Assembly (NCBI GenBank): GCA_050084985.1
Contig: JBITNC010000001.1
Location: 206,708,001 to 206,772,000 of the forward strand
Source: Nageia nagi
Lineage: Eukaryota > Pinophyta
Reading direction: 5' to 3'
DNA: 64,000 nucleotides
The stretch's first letter is position 1. Each line of letters begins with the position of its first letter. The translations under genes and the position numbers were made by a program. Under the pieces are notes generated by a model. That model was given only the letters and a program-made list of their open reading frames with translations, did no database searches and had not been told where the DNA came from. Of the stretch, positions 1-11,930 are shown one piece after another.

Positions 1-1282
1 AAAAATAATGTAATTTGGGAATGCCAAAGTGCTAATAGTTTGAGATTAATAAGATTTAGTTGGGAATGTGGGAAAATATAAAGTATGAAATCCATAGTTT
101 GGAGGAGGGTGATGTTAGTAGGTAGGAAAAAATCTAGAGTCTATAACTTATGTAGTTGTTAAAGAAACCTAGCTCTATGATCCATAAAAATGATTAGCAA
201 GAAATAATATATCCAATGATGAAGTTTTAAAATACTTTCAAGATTGATAAAAGGGTAAAAATTGAGTTGGAAGAAAAAATAGTTCTCAAGGCTCATTGAG
301 CAAGATTGCAAAAAAGGTAGGTTTTGTATTTTGGTATTTCTAAGTGTGTTTCACCAACAATGATGTAAAAGAGCATATGGTTTGAAATTTATTACAATCA
401 ATAATCCAACCAAGAATAAATCACACAAAATGGTGATCTAGATAGAAAGATCTAGCTCTAAAAAGCAAACTAAGCCAATTAATGGTAGTTTGATAAATCA
501 CAAAATAATAAAACTATTTGCTCAAATATGAGAATACAAATATGTACCCATAAAGTAAAAAGACCTCAAATAGATAAGCATCATCTTGGATTAAATATAG
601 AATATCTATAAGTTTTTCTTATGTATACAATATTTGAAAAGAGAATACATGCCACATAACCATAAGGTATTGCAAATAAAATATGAATAGTTTATATTCT
701 AGAGCCAAAATGGTAGCATAATATTACATTAATAAGAATTACCTATATATAGAATTGGAAATGAAGTTACTATTTATACAAGAAGAAATTGGAGTATAGA
801 AGACTCCATAAGAATTGGTGAATAACTAATTTTCACAAAGAAGTTAACAAAACATAATTTAAGCACCTACAAATTTAGAGAGAGGTATGGGCATCTATAA
901 AGGAGTATAAAATCAGATATGATACACTATAAGGATTAGATATTTGAGTGGTTGATGCTTAACCATATTCTTGCAATGTAATAAATATGGTAGGTGAAAT
1001 AGTAGGTAGATAGTGAGTAGCCATTATGTGGTGAGCCTTGGCCTTATGAAGCTAAAAACACTATTTTGTGGAAGAACTTAGTCTTATGTGGAAGACACAA
1101 GTGTTATGTAGATAGTAGCCATTATAGTTCAAAATTCAAAATTCTTGGGAATTAAAACCATGAACCATTAAATTCCTTCATTTATATTAAATTGATGAGA
1201 TATAGAGCATTAAGGTAAATATCCCTCTCATAGGGCATATTTGAGCATGAGCTAATAACTTGGGCTCATCACACTCCTAAAT
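1..1282. other. AT-rich sequence without recognised gene
   Basis: No reading frame of any length or recognisable family is visible here. On the minus strand the Tat homology of the next feature stops abruptly at about 1283. A stretch starting TGATGAGCCC (minus, near 1271) follows and could be the start of an LTR or other inserted element. A TATA-like motif (minus strand of 771-779) would suit an LTR promoter. No second copy is present in the window, so this stays a guess. Confidence 0.3.
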
Positions 1283-1805
1283 AGGGATCTACCATAGAAC
1301 TTTTTATTTTCCATCCCTCAATACTAGGTGTAATATAAAGAGTTGATAATTCATCAATAATTTTCTTATTTGGGTAACTCTTTATCATCAAAAATAATGA
1401 CATTTCAATCTTGAAGGGAATAAATTTTCTTAGTATAAGTAGCAACAAAAATATTACTAGGGATCTTTACCTTTTTGAATACATCATATAGTATTTCTAT
1501 ATGTGTTTCAAGTATTTGAATGAGTTCAATCAAACTAATCTTATCTTGGGTACTTTTTTAATTACTCTATCATATTATATGACTTTATATCAAGTGGGAG
1601 ACTTACTTATTTAGTTATAACAAGATTTAGAATTTCTCTTAGACATCCTCTTATAATAGCTATAAAAATATCTTTATCAACTAAAATTATGTTGGTCACT
1701 TAGTAGTTTGGAGTCTCCCTTGGTTGAGTGTCCTTCATGTCATGTTTAAATTTTGTAATTAGATACAAGATTACAACCTCTAATGGTTTTCCTTGATTAG
1801 TGTAA
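1283..1805 (-). pseudogene. Tat element T1, gag tail to pre-protease fragment
   Basis: Degenerate Ty3/gypsy Tat-lineage coding sequence. Read on the minus strand from 1805, it starts with the GH of a zinc-knuckle-like motif. It continues through a stretch ending NIILVDK, then an ISL-ELI region, and ends near GWKIK. The same order of motifs occurs in element H (61360-60855) and element C (11390-11935). Several stops and frame changes break it. The upstream half of the knuckle lies at 21104 onward, on the other side of element B, so this is one half of an element split by B. Both junctions agree with a 5-bp duplication (1806-1810 tgacc, 21099-21103 tgatc). Confidence 0.7.
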
Positions 1806-2988
1806 TGACCTATGATGAGCCATTTTTAGGAACAATCCTCAAACATGACCTAGGAGAGGCACATTTGGATTCCAACCTTTAAACTAGCCAAGCAAAATTC
1901 AAATCATACAAGTATTGTAATATATATCTAGAATTGATAAATTTGGTAATGATATTTTGAAAATACACTCACAAACCCAACATCTAGGCATGGAAGCATA
2001 AACAAGTCTTAAAATATGAAAATGCACTTATAGATCCAACATCCAAACTATGGAGTAATTAACAACTTTGAAAATGCAAAAAACCTTTCCAATTATAGCA
2101 TCCCAATTAGGGAGAAAGAACATATTGGACAAGTAGATAATTCTCCTAATATTACAACCTACTAAATAGGGATCAAATATAATGAGTAAACAATGTAAAC
2201 TTCACCCAAGATGCAACATACCACTTTAGGATAATAACTAATATTTAAATAATGCAAAAAGTACTCCATAATCCAATATTCAACCATAGAGAGATAATCA
2301 ATAGTATTATGATAACAAAATGTATTTTAATTTGAATATAGCAAGAGAAGAGAAATTATAATATTTTTCAACCAATGGAGTTTTACCAACATTGTATTCT
2401 ATTAGGTTATTTTGGATGGATCCAAGGCCTCACCAATCCCAAAAGCAGTGAAGCAAGATGAGGTCTCTTTTGCAGTAACTATGATGGAACTAATAATGTT
2501 CCTCTCAATAAGGCTAGAGTAAGTTCAAAGGTATCCTTCTCTTGCTATGATACATCAACTATAGATTTCTCAACAAGTGTAAAATATAGATCCTCCACTC
2601 AATTTGAAATAAAAGAGTTTATAATCAAATTCAACATATCTCATAACTATTATGAGTTCTCCTTTAATAATTGAGGATGATCACCTTCTAATCTTATTTT
2701 GTGATGATCTAGTGGTGTAGATATGTGATCTGTGTGCTCTTGTATGTAATGAATAAGATGGGAAGCATTGAAATAAGTGTAATCATAACCAAGGGCTCAA
2801 AAAAGCCAATGTAAAAGAGGGAGAGATTTTGAAGTGTCTTCTGATCAATGCCATTGGTCCATGTGTTTAGGTAGCCAATGTGGGGTCTTGGGATCCTCCC
2901 AAGCCCAACATCCATATTTTAGGATCATTAATTTCTATTGAGATCACCAATGCTTAGTTTTAAGTGATAGGTTCATCCTTGGAGCTAT

Positions 2989-3250
2989 TGTTAGGATCCT
3001 ACATCCTAACATTTAATTAGATTATAAGCTTTTGTTAAATATTAAAGGTCAACATATTTGTAAGCATATTGAAAATTATATTATTCAAAGTGAAATAGGA
3101 GGTATCCCCCTTGAAGAGGACTATGATTCGTTTTGGGTTTCTTTCATATCAATCTATTGTTATTTTGTTCCATTGTGATATTGAATGCTTGAAGTCCAAA
3201 ATTTCTATATTTCATGCAAAATCCTTCATGGAAATTACAATTTTCTAACA
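2989..3250 (+). repeat. 5' LTR of element A
   Basis: Starts TGTTAGGATCC and ends TTCTAACA (262 bp). It matches 8038-8221 at both ends. It is about 80 bp longer in the middle, so the 3' copy has an internal deletion. Confidence 0.85.
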
Positions 3251-3252
3251 CC

Positions 3253-3264
3253 TAGTATTAGAGC
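3253..3264 (+). other. Primer binding site of element A
   Basis: TAGTATTAGAGC lies two bases after the 5' LTR. The usual plant initiator-Met tRNA site is TGGTATCAGAGC, and the two differences (G to A, C to T) are decay transitions. Confidence 0.8.
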
Positions 3265-3672
3265 ATCAATTTTGGCATCTATGGGAAAGGTTAGAGCAAT
3301 TGGAAACTTAAAAAATCAAAGCAAGTTGAACCTAAAAGGTTAGAGTGAATAAGCTTGAAAGGTTAGAGTGACTTGTATCGTAAAAGGTTAGAGTGAATTA
3401 TAGTGAAAAAGGTCAGAGCAAGTTGTATCCCAAAAGGTTAAAGGGACTTGTAGTCCAAAATAAAAAAACACTCATTTTGGGACTTATTCCATTGTAATTA
3501 TTTTCTATTATTGATAATTTCAATGTATAGTACCCATACACTTTTTAAGTTTCCAAAAAACATCATTTTTGGACCTATCCCATGGTGATTATTTTTTTGT
3601 GCTAATCATTTTGATATATAGCACCCATACACTTTTTTAGTTTCTAAAAATAATAGTTCTTGAAATAGCAAG

Positions 3673-4640
3673 ATGGTAGAAAGTTAAAGATCACTAGATA
3701 TAGATAAGATTTTGAAGCAATTAAAAACTCTAACAACACAAATGGGAACCCATTCTTTGCCAAAGATACATAGTATAATGCAAACAATACATCAAGCCTA
3801 TATTGAGATGGGATAAAAGTTTCAAGAGCTTGAAAAAATACTACAAGTAGGTCTAAACTCTACACTTAGCAAGGGTTTAATAACTCCTTCAAACCATAAT
3901 AGACCTCCTTTCTATTATAGAAAATGAAACTATACTTCCCAAGATTTGATGGTGATGATCCTACCAATTGGGTGTATTAAGCTAAGCAATATTTTTCTCT
4001 AAATTAGATTCTTGATGATCAAAAAGTCAATCTTACCTTATTTCATATTGAATGTGAAGCTGTTCAATGGTACCAATGGGCCCAAAAAGCATATGGAATG
4101 CCATCCTTGGGGGACTTTACCAAACACCTCCTTATCATATTTGGCCTAAGTGACTTTGAAAATTTGACTAGTGCACTCACCAAATTACATTAAATAACCA
4201 TAACGAGAGAATATCAAATAAAATTTAAGAAATTGGCCAACCACATGGAAAGGCTTGATGATGTATTTTATCATAGTTGTTTCATTAGTGGATTCAAGGT
4301 AAACATTCAAGTAGGAGTTAAAATGTTTAAACCAGATACCATGATGGTTGTAGTAGGACTTGCCAAGTTAGCAAAAGATTAAGCTAGTGCACAACATCAA
4401 CATACCAAGCACCCCACTTGGAAATCACAACCTTCTCAAGGAGGCTCAAAGCTAGTACTTTTCTTATCGATTAAGAGATTAATACCTACCAAGATGGAGG
4501 AACAAAAGTAGAAAGGACTTTGTTATAATTATGATGAGAAATTTGCACTAGATCATCATTGTACTACCTAAAAACCATACATGTTGGATGTACAATCACC
4601 TGAGGAACCCTCTAATGATACTTTTGAGGATGCAATGGTA
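3673..4640 (+). pseudogene. gag of element A (broken)
   Basis: Capsid-type Gag remnant. After an ATG at 3673, a region coding LYFPRFDGDDPTNWVY (from about 3930) matches the N-terminal capsid motif of plant Ty3/gypsy Gag. It is followed by a segment with AVQWYQW, typical of the same domain. A zinc-knuckle remnant (CYNYDEKF...DHHC, about 4521-4566) has one cysteine changed to tyrosine. In-frame stops occur throughout and the frame changes at least once between the ATG and the capsid motif. Gag would form the particle that packages the element RNA; this copy cannot. Confidence 0.75.
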
Positions 4641-4689
4641 GAGGTTGAAGATGAGTAAGAACAACCTAATAAAACTATTCCTAAAATTT

Positions 4690-5051
4690 CCTATGATGCA
4701 CTTTACAAGTTTAATTCTCCATAATGATGAAAGTCAGAATATTTTAAGGGCCAAATGTTAATAATATTGCTATATTTAGGTATAACTTATAATTTTATGG
4801 ATCATAATGTGGCCAAAAATACCCATGCCTACATCTACCCATAAAATAATTTTGAGGTTATGATTGGTAATGGAGGTAAAATTACTTGTAAAGGATGGTA
4901 TCAAAATATCAAACTTAGTATGGGGGATTACAAAATGCAAAGTGATATGTATGTTCTACCATTGGGTGGGTGTGATATAGTCTTAGTGGTTGATGATATT
5001 AGGCCCCATTCTTTAGGATTTTTGAGAGCTCTATATGCAATTAAAGATTGA
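4690..5051 (+). pseudogene. Retropepsin-like protease of element A
   Basis: The remnant runs from MLIILLYLGITYNFMDHNVA to LPLGGCDIVLVVDDI. In this family the catalytic motif is an Asp-Ser-Gly followed by T-NF-D; here it reads LYLGIT, so the catalytic Asp is lost. The LPLGGCD(I/V)VLG segment marks the end of the protease in many plant chromoviruses. An uninterrupted stretch starts at the ATG at 4860, but that is the result of decay, not a real start. Confidence 0.75.
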
Positions 5052-5319
5052 TGGCCATAAATACACTCTTAAAGGACTTCAAGTAGGATAGTCCAAAATA
5101 ATTAGTTCTCACCATATGGAGAAATTGTTGAAAAAAGGAGGTAAAGGAATAATGGGATAACTATTTGTGCTTCAACTAGCCATGCAAGAACTACTCAAAT
5201 TACAATAACTACAACAAGTGCTCACTCAAAATGTCAACATTTTTGAAGAACCCAATATATTACCCCTTAACCACCCTCATGAAAATGTAATTCAAATGAT
5301 TCTAGAAATTCAACCACCA

Positions 5320-5930
5320 AACATTTAGCCATACTGTTATCCTTTTTTGCATAAGGATAAAATAAAAAAATTGGTTAATGACATGCTACAAGCTAACATC
5401 ATCCATCCTAGAGTGATTCCATATTCCTCTTAAATTTTATTGGTGCATAAGAAAGATGGATCTTGGTGAGTGTGCATCAATTTTCAAGCCCTAAATAAAA
5501 TCAGCATAAAGGACAAGTTTCCCATCCCTATCATAGATGAATTACTGGATGAACTTCATGGTGCAAAATATGTCTCCAAATTAGATATTCAATTGGTATA
5601 TCATCAACTTTGGATACATGAAAAGGACATTCCTAAAATGGCTTTCTATAGTTATGAAGGCTATTATGAGTTTCTTGTAATACCATTTAATCTAATCAAT
5701 ACACCATTTACATTTCAAATTTTAATGAATTGGGTATTCTACCCTCTACTTCATAAATTAATTTAGTTTTCTTTGATGATATTTTGATCTATAACAAAAC
5801 TTGTAAGGACCACTTAGCCCACCTAGACCAAACACTATAACTTTTCTTGGATAACCAGTTATATGCTAAGTGCTCTAAATGATCTTTTGGCTATCAAGAG
5901 CTTGAATACCTTGGAAACATCATCTCAAAG
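5320..5930 (+). pseudogene. Reverse transcriptase of element A
   Basis: RT palm and fingers. A stop interrupts KDGSW*VCINFQALN at 5469. The frame then reads well through KDKFPIPIIDELLDELHG and the SKLDI motif A to about 5766. The catalytic F-DD box is present as VFFDDILIYN from about 5766, but in a different frame, so a single-base frameshift lies between 5757 and 5770. Further on, the connection segment FGYQELEYLG is also interrupted by stops. The homologous enzyme copies element RNA into DNA; this copy is dead. Confidence 0.85.
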
Positions 5931-6059
5931 GAAGGTGTTAAGGTGGATCCCATCAAGATTGAGGATATGCAAACCTAGCCCTTACCCAAATCATTGAAAG
6001 GACTATGAGGGTTTTTAAGATTGATAGGATATTATTATGAATTTTTGAAGGATTATGGT

Positions 6060-6560
6060 AAAATTATAGCTCCACTCATTGCTCTATTGAAAAATAATTC
6101 TTTCAATTGGTTAGCATCCATCAAAGAAGACTTTCATTAATTAAAGTCATCATGTGCTAGAACCCAGTACTAGCTATACCATACTTCTCTAAAATTTTCA
6201 TCATTAAAAATTACACCTTAGGCATAGGACTTGGAGCTATATTGATGTATGAAGGATGACCCTTAGTATTCATAAGCTCTTTCAAGTTAGAATCTAGCCA
6301 AATCCACCTATGAAAAAGAAATGATTGTAATCACCCATGTTGTTCAATGTTAGGAGCCTACCTCATTGGTCATCATTTCATCATATAAATAGATCATCAT
6401 AGCTTGAAATACTTCTTGGAACAACCCATATCCACCCCTAAATAATAAAAATGGATTCAAAAACTTTTAGGGTATGACTATAAAATTATGTACAAAAAGG
6501 TAGTAAGAATATGGTAGCTAATGCCTTGTCTCATAAATTCAAGGAACCTGTGGCATTACA
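6060..6560 (+). pseudogene. RNase H of element A
   Basis: Remnant of the RNase H domain after RT. The segments FNWLASIKEDFH and IGLGAI-like GLGAILM, then a TYEKEM motif (about 6310), follow the family order. There are several in-frame stops. It joins directly to the integrase region downstream. Confidence 0.65.
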
Positions 6561-6754
6561 AGCTTTTTCCTCCCCTATTCCTCAATGACTCAATTAGGCC
6601 AAACAAGAATGGCTTCAAGAAAATATTTCATAAACACTAATCCAATAGTTACAAAATAATTTAACTAGCAATCCCCCCTTTTCTTAGGTTGATGGAATTT
6701 TAAGATTCAAAGGTCATGTTGCCTTACTAATAAATTTTACATGTCAAGAATAAA

Positions 6755-7560
6755 TAATCCAAGAGTTACATACAACACCAATAGTTGGATACTTTATATT
6801 TTTTAAAACCTATTGATGTGTGCTTCATTCCTTCTACTAGTTAGGTATGAAATAGGATATAAAGAAATTTTTGTTAGAATGTGATGTTTTTTAGTGTCAA
6901 AAAGGTGAGATAGCGAGGCCCTAGGACTGCTTCAACCTCTACCCATCCTAGAGTGTACTTGGAAAGATATCTTCATGGATTTCATTAAAGGCCTTCCTAA
7001 ATCTTATGGGAAATAATTTACCTTGGTAGTGGTGGATTTATTCTCTAAATATGTGTATTTTTGTCCATTGGTACATCCCTACAAAGCTATGAATGTGCTG
7101 TAATTATTTCTTGATAACATCTTCAAACTCCATGGTATGCTCGCTACCATTTTCAATGATTAAGACCTAGCATTTACCAGTAAATTTTGATAAGATTTCT
7201 TCAAAATTAAAGGTAGTAAACTCAATATGAGTCAACATATCACCCCCAAATGGATGGTTAGATAGAGATTATAAATAAATGCTTAGAAAAGTATATTCAT
7301 TACTTTGCATTTGCCCAACCATTCCACTAGGTCAAATGGATTCCCTTAGCTGAATGATGGTATAACACTTCTTATCACACATCCATCAAGATGAATCCAT
7401 TTAAGTCCCTATATGGTCAACCCCTTCCAATAGTCACATCTTATATCCCTAGAAGCACCAATATCTAAGTAGTTGATACCACCTTATCCAATCAAGGAGA
7501 GATAATTTGCATATTTCAAGAAAATATTCATATGGCTTAGCATCAAATGAAATAACACGA
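6755..7560 (+). pseudogene. Integrase of element A
   Basis: An HHCC-like zinc region (ELHTTPIVG, then LECDVF-CQKGE, about 6760-6910) is followed by the catalytic core. The first Asp motif appears as [12 protein letters not shown] and VVVDLFSKY (6975-7050). The second Asp region is FND-DLAFTS (about 7155). A QHITPKWM remnant corresponds to the usual Q-HPQTDGQ motif. Stops occur in all frames. Confidence 0.8.
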
Positions 7561-7789
7561 TGATCAATAATGGATTAAGTAATAATTCTAAGAAGTTGAT
7601 ATGGTTTTCTTGAGGCTTAAACCATACCACTAGACTTCCCTCAAATTAAAAGGTCCCCAAAAATTGGCCCCATGATTTTATGGACCTTATAAGATAATCC
7701 AATGTATTGGCCCTATAAGATACAAGTTGGCATTTCTAGCATCATTAAAGATTCATCCTATTTTTCATGTCTCATGCTTGAAGCAAGTA

Positions 7790-8010
7790 CTAGGTGACTA
7801 AACCATCATTCAAACTAAATTACTAGAATTTGTTGAGGAAGGCTCAATCTCAATTGAACCTAAGACTATCCTAGACCATTGCACATGCTAGCTCCATAAC
7901 TACATAATTACTAAAGTTCTAATGTAATGGTATGACTTAGCTCTTGAAGATGCAACATGGGAGACTCCCCATAGGCTACAATAATAATTCCATAATTTTT
8001 AGCTTTAAGG
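7790..8010 (+). pseudogene. Chromodomain at integrase C-terminus of element A
   Basis: The translation runs EPKTILDHCTC-LHNYIITK, then V-WYDLALEDATWE, then FHNF. This matches the chromodomain signature of chromovirus integrases (ILD-R, V-W, A-TWE, F), where it targets insertion to marked chromatin. Three codons are stops (Gln or Arg in relatives). It ends shortly before the PPT, which is the normal position. Confidence 0.85.
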
Positions 8011-8025
8011 ACAAAGCTATTCCCA

Positions 8026-8037
8026 TGAGGGGTGGCA
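8026..8037 (+). other. Polypurine tract of element A
   Basis: TGAGGGGTGGCA ends immediately before the 3' LTR. It is purine-rich and in the expected place for plus-strand priming. Confidence 0.7.
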
Positions 8038-8221
8038 TGTTAGTATCCTACATCCTAAAATTTAATTAGACTATTTTGTTAAATATTTCAAAATGTTAAA
8101 TAATAATAGATATTACATCATCTATTATTATTTTATTCCATTGTGATATTGAATGCTTGTTAAAGTCCAAAATTTCTATATTTTGTGTGAAACCGTTTGT
8201 GGAACTTATAGGTTTTTAACA
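8038..8221 (+). repeat. 3' LTR of element A
   Basis: Starts TGTTAGTATCC and ends TTTTTAACA (184 bp). The ends match 2989-3250. The middle is shortened and includes a hairpin-like tract around 8105-8140 (a short block and its inverse, tctattatta). Confidence 0.85.
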
Positions 8222-8605
8222 AAAATAAATATCTTTATAGTAAGTGTAATCACCTAGGGGATGCTCTACCTTAAAGAGAGAAATACTAATGACTAGAGAT
8301 ACATTTAATTCCTATGTTACATTCATCAAGGTTAGAATATGCAATACCTCATTTACTAAGACTAATATTGTATTTACATTTATAGTGACCTTGGTATTAT
8401 AAATACATCATTAATTAGAATTTTTAAAAATAAATAAATAAACAAAAGGGCTATTTATTTCATAATTATAGTATTATTAAATCTCTAAGTGGAATTTAAA
8501 TAATTTTGCTAAATTATACATAAATTGGTAAAAATACTCATAAATTAATGTTCCCATTTATCAATGGTAAAATGGGGAAAACACCTAAAAAATGGGAACA
8601 TTACA

Positions 8606-8624
8606 GGTCCACCCTCCCCAAATT
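8606..8624 (-). other. Polypurine tract of element B
   Basis: On the minus strand this reads AATTTGGGGAGGGTGGACC directly before the LTR start TGTAATG. This fixes the split LTR at 1811-8605 as the 3' LTR. Confidence 0.8.
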
Positions 8625-8759
8625 GCTTATCCTCAAGCAATTTGGAAATTCCATTATTAATCAACATTTTCTTGATCAGTCCAAGAGTATTCAATCTTTG
8701 ATGCAACTACTAATTATTTTCCATGTCCCAATGAAATACCTTTGATGATGATCCTTTAT

Positions 8760-9130
8760 CCATTGAAGAAGGAAGTCACCTTTTATTGTTGGAAATTAGT
8801 CTAAAAATCACCCCAAGGATACATCCATTGAACTCCAAGGGTTATCACTTACACATTGTCTTGAGGAAAGATATAAAATTTATCCTTAAGGTTATAGTTT
8901 CCCATATTAATATTGAGTCTCATTGAATGATCACACAAGGTATAATTTCCATTAGCATTGGAGATATAATATGCCTTGACCATATTTATTTGAAGGATTT
9001 TCTTGATAACAAATCCATGATCGGTGAAGTTTTGTGTTGCTCTATAATCAACCAAAATAGAAACTTCCTCTTCCATTATCACTCCTTTGATCATGATAGA
9101 GTGGTAGTGTAGAACCAAGTGACCTTCCAT
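8760..9130 (-). pseudogene. Protease of element B
   Basis: A retropepsin-like segment of about 90 codons reads without stop from 9130: VSILVDYRATQNFTDHGFV, then ISNANGNYTLCD, then MGNYNLKDKFYIFP. The family motif ILVDSGATHNFID is clear; the Ser is Tyr and the Gly is Arg here, so the active site is lost. After a stop the frame gives LGVQWMYPWGDF, the usual boundary after the protease. The expected RT never follows. Only about 150 bases separate this from the PPT, so a large internal deletion removed pol. Confidence 0.82.
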
Positions 9131-9399
9131 TGTCTACATATTTGAAATGATTATTTGAGAAGAGAGATCTTTCTTCAATAGGGGGCAATATTATGATTCC
9201 CTATCTTCATTAAGTGTGATTACCTTCTTCCAAGATAAACCTATATATATTCCCTCTACGTGTTAGGATGTACTTCTCTAAATGGTGCCACATCTAATTC
9301 TTCTTCTCCCTTAGTCACCTAAATGAATTGCCAAAAACTCAATGCTTCCCTAACATATTGTTTAAGGGTTGAATAAACCTAAAATAGTTTGTGTAAAGG

Positions 9400-9655
9400 T
9401 GGTGAGGGTAGTAGAGCTATGGAGAACCTCTTGGATATCCATAACCTACTTATTCTTTCCATTCTTGGATTAGTTTTTATGGATCCACCCTCTTCTATCA
9501 GTATTTATTATAGATGCTTCTCTAATATCAAGTCCTTCATCTTAGTCTTCACAATGATGGTGTGATGACCATAACTCTTTATAGTAATAACAAACCCCAT
9601 AATGTCCTAAAATGTTTTGAAGAAAAGCCTACTCACTATTCATACCTGAAGATGC
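9400..9655 (-). pseudogene. Gag zinc-knuckle region of element B
   Basis: The minus strand from about 9610 encodes GVCYYYKELWSSHHHCED. This is a CX2CX4HX4C-type knuckle with the second Cys changed to Tyr. Chromovirus Gag uses this domain to bind RNA. The frame is broken by stops on both sides. The upstream part would lie across the insertion of element C, beyond 17545. Confidence 0.65.
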
Positions 9656-9660
9656 CATAT

Positions 9661-10282
9661 TTGATATGCCTAAAAAAGAATTTCCTTGTATTAAATAATT
9701 CATTTGTTAGTATCAAGAAATATTTATTATAAAAGGGTCAAAATATACCCAAGGTAATGTATTCAATGTAATGGACCATTATATAATGTAAGAGGTGTCA
9801 AACATTAAGAAAGATACCATAAATAATGTAATATCCAATGATCTCAAGAATCTAAGAGGATCAAAATGTTTTTATAAAAGAATATCAAAAGTAACATAAG
9901 GGATAGATCTTAGATACAAGTAGAGAACTAGAGAAAAATATTAGAACATGCAATATCATTTTACCTAACCAACATTGGTGTTTCATAACACCATCCATTC
10001 TCATATATGTTATACCCTTTATCTTATTTTATGTATCTCAATTTCTACTCATGGATCTACATATTTTGGGCTATTAATGGTGTGCTTCTTTAAGGCTGTT
10101 AATAATGTTCATTTCTCATGGTATGTTGTTGATTCCTATTATTTCATATTTATGTGGATCTAATGAGGACATCTCATTTATTATGTTCATAAATATACTA
10201 TATTTATAATATATTCTTAAATATTATATTATAGAAAAAATAATTCTTCAATTTATCATTTATCCATTATTTTTAGCCTACA
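9661..10282 (+). repeat. 5' LTR of element C
   Basis: The start TTGATATGCCTAAA is a decayed form of TGTAGATGCCTAAA, and the end is CCTACA. It aligns along its length with 16937-17539. An 18-nt palindrome, TGGTGTTTCATAACACCA, sits at 9976-9993. No convincing PBS follows the LTR (TTTTGATGAATCTCAC), so the primer tRNA is unknown. Confidence 0.85.
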
Positions 10283-10599
10283 TTTTGATGAATCTCACTA
10301 TTTTGATTCATATTGCCCTCATAGTGATATCTCATGAGATTTTCATGAAGAATTAATGTTTTTAACAACATGCAAAGAATAGTTTTGTGTTATTAGTGAC
10401 ATAAAAAATGGAATATATTATAACATAGTTAGCCAAGATGGTATAGGACTTAGCCAAGAAAATAGCTATGATGCAAAGTTTAGGCAATAATTTGCAATCA
10501 ATTATAGATCCAACCCTAGTTGCAAGGGTAACTAATCTTAATAATAGTAAGAGATCCTAGTAAAAATAGTAAGATTATAATTATGTCTTCATAATATCC

Positions 10600-11540
10600 T
10601 TATTAAATGATATCCATAATTATCCCCTACCACATGATCACAAGTCCCCCAAGTTTGAGATGCTTAGTGGTGATGAAGACCCAAAGCAACATCTTATTAG
10701 CTTTCAAGAGGAGTGATTGCTAAAACTAGGATTGGAGGAGAAGTTGATGGTCAAAAATTTTCCAAGGAGTGTGAAAGGTTATGTCATCAAATGGTTCTAT
10801 AATTTATTGGATGGATCCATAGATTCATTCAAGTTATTCATATAAATATTCATGAATCAATACAAGCATAATATCAAAGAGTAAGAAACTATTACAAAAT
10901 TATGTTCCCTATGCTAATGAAGTAATGAAACCATATAAAAGTATTGTAAAAGATTCAAAAAGATATGAAAATATATTTGTAGCAAGTTATATGAGAGTGA
11001 AATCTATGGTATATTCAAATATTCTATTTTTCCAATTATTAGTTTGCATACTCCAACTGAGAAAGGTATTGGATTTAGGAAATTGATAAAATAATTGTTA
11101 CAAAAAGAAATTTTTTTACTTAGAGTTAGGAGATCTCAAGTATACATATACTTCTTATAATAAAGAGAATTGTAAGGCATACGCCAAGAAGGAGGAAAAG
11201 ATATTAAATATGGCTGATGCACTTGCACTTGCACCTACCCCTACGCTAACAAGATCAACCACAACAAGAGATAGAAGGATACATTTCCAATTCAACCAAG
11301 GTTTATTTTGAGATATATGATTAAGAAGGGTTTATTATAGCTATTATATAAAAACTAGAAGATGATAGTGTTTCAATGAAAAATTTCAATTCTTTTTATG
11401 CTTATCATCAAATAAGAGATCATTCTATAAAATTTTTCAAAGAATTAGAAGCTACAATTTTGGACCTTATTGCATAAGGAAAGTATGATATTAATCAAAA
11501 TGCTTTAGATCCAAAGATTATAGTAAATAAATTTCAATGA
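10600..11540 (+). pseudogene. gag of element C (broken)
   Basis: The capsid part runs from HDHKSPKFEMLSGDEDPKQH (about 10635) through KNFPRSVKGYVIKWFYNL to GSIDSFK (about 10830). These match the plant Ty3/gypsy Gag core (PKFE-Y-G--DP--HL, FP-SL-G-A--WF--L, SI-S-). Further down, YAYHQIRDHSIKFF followed by ILDLIA (about 11400-11465) is the remnant of a CxYH-x-GH-T-C knuckle with both cysteines gone. There are many TAA/TAG stops and frameshifts. Confidence 0.75.
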
Positions 11541-11559
11541 ATAAAATTTTTTGTGATAC

Positions 11560-11930
11560 ATTAAGAAGGGTACATCCAAGAAACATTCCAAATCTAATTA
11601 CTATTGAACAAGTGTCCAACCTAATCATAAATATTATAGTATGATTGAGAAATTGAAAACTACTCCTACTAAGATTAGCTTATATGATCTCATCTCTACA
11701 TCTAAAAAATATCAAAATATATTGTGTGCTTTGTTAAAAAAAGAAACTATTCCCACCAATATGATTACTACTATGTTTTCAAAAAAGCTTAGGTATATTA
11801 CAAAATGTGATGGAATTACAATTTATAGGTCTAAAAAACTTAGCAAAGAAATTATTGCTTAATGTTTAGCCTTGTACATCACACCTATGATATAAGGATA
11901 GGAAATAAAAAGAATAATGGTAGATAATGG
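11560..11930 (+). pseudogene. Pre-protease conserved region of element C
   Basis: A 73-codon uninterrupted stretch (11641-11862) encodes a basic region: KISLYDLISTSKKY, then KETIPTNM, then RSKKLSKEI. The same region is at 61127-60855 in H and, more decayed, at 1600-1290 in T1. Its conservation across three elements shows it is a real part of the Gag-Pol protein between the zinc knuckle and the protease. I do not recognise a named domain. Confidence 0.65.

Larger units (their letters stand above)
2989..8221 (+). mobile_element. Chromovirus LTR retrotransposon A inserted in B's LTR
   Basis: A 5.2-kb Ty3/gypsy element with LTRs 2989-3250 and 8038-8221, a PBS for initiator-Met tRNA type priming, a PPT, and gag, protease, RT, RNase H, integrase and a C-terminal chromodomain in that order. 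The chromodomain and this domain order place it in the chromovirus group. The gag and protease style could fit the Reina clade, but I cannot assign it firmly. All coding parts carry stops or frameshifts. The uninterrupted counterpart of the target is seen at about 20714-20722. The target duplication is not clean: the left flank reads gctat and the right aaaat, within an A-run. Confidence 0.88.
1811..8605 (-). repeat. 3' LTR of element B, split by element A
   Basis: Two blocks, 1811-2988 and 8222-8605 (1562 bp together), align along their whole length with 19559-21098. The outer start on the minus strand is TGTAATG at 8605. The end is CATCATA at 1811, where the other copy has CATCACA. The break in the alignment at 2988/8222 is exactly the insertion of element A. 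Confidence 0.85.

Noticed and set aside
8927-9112. Plus-strand open frame of 61 codons
   Set aside because: It lies opposite the recognisable protease of element B (8849-9130, minus) and is a shadow of it.
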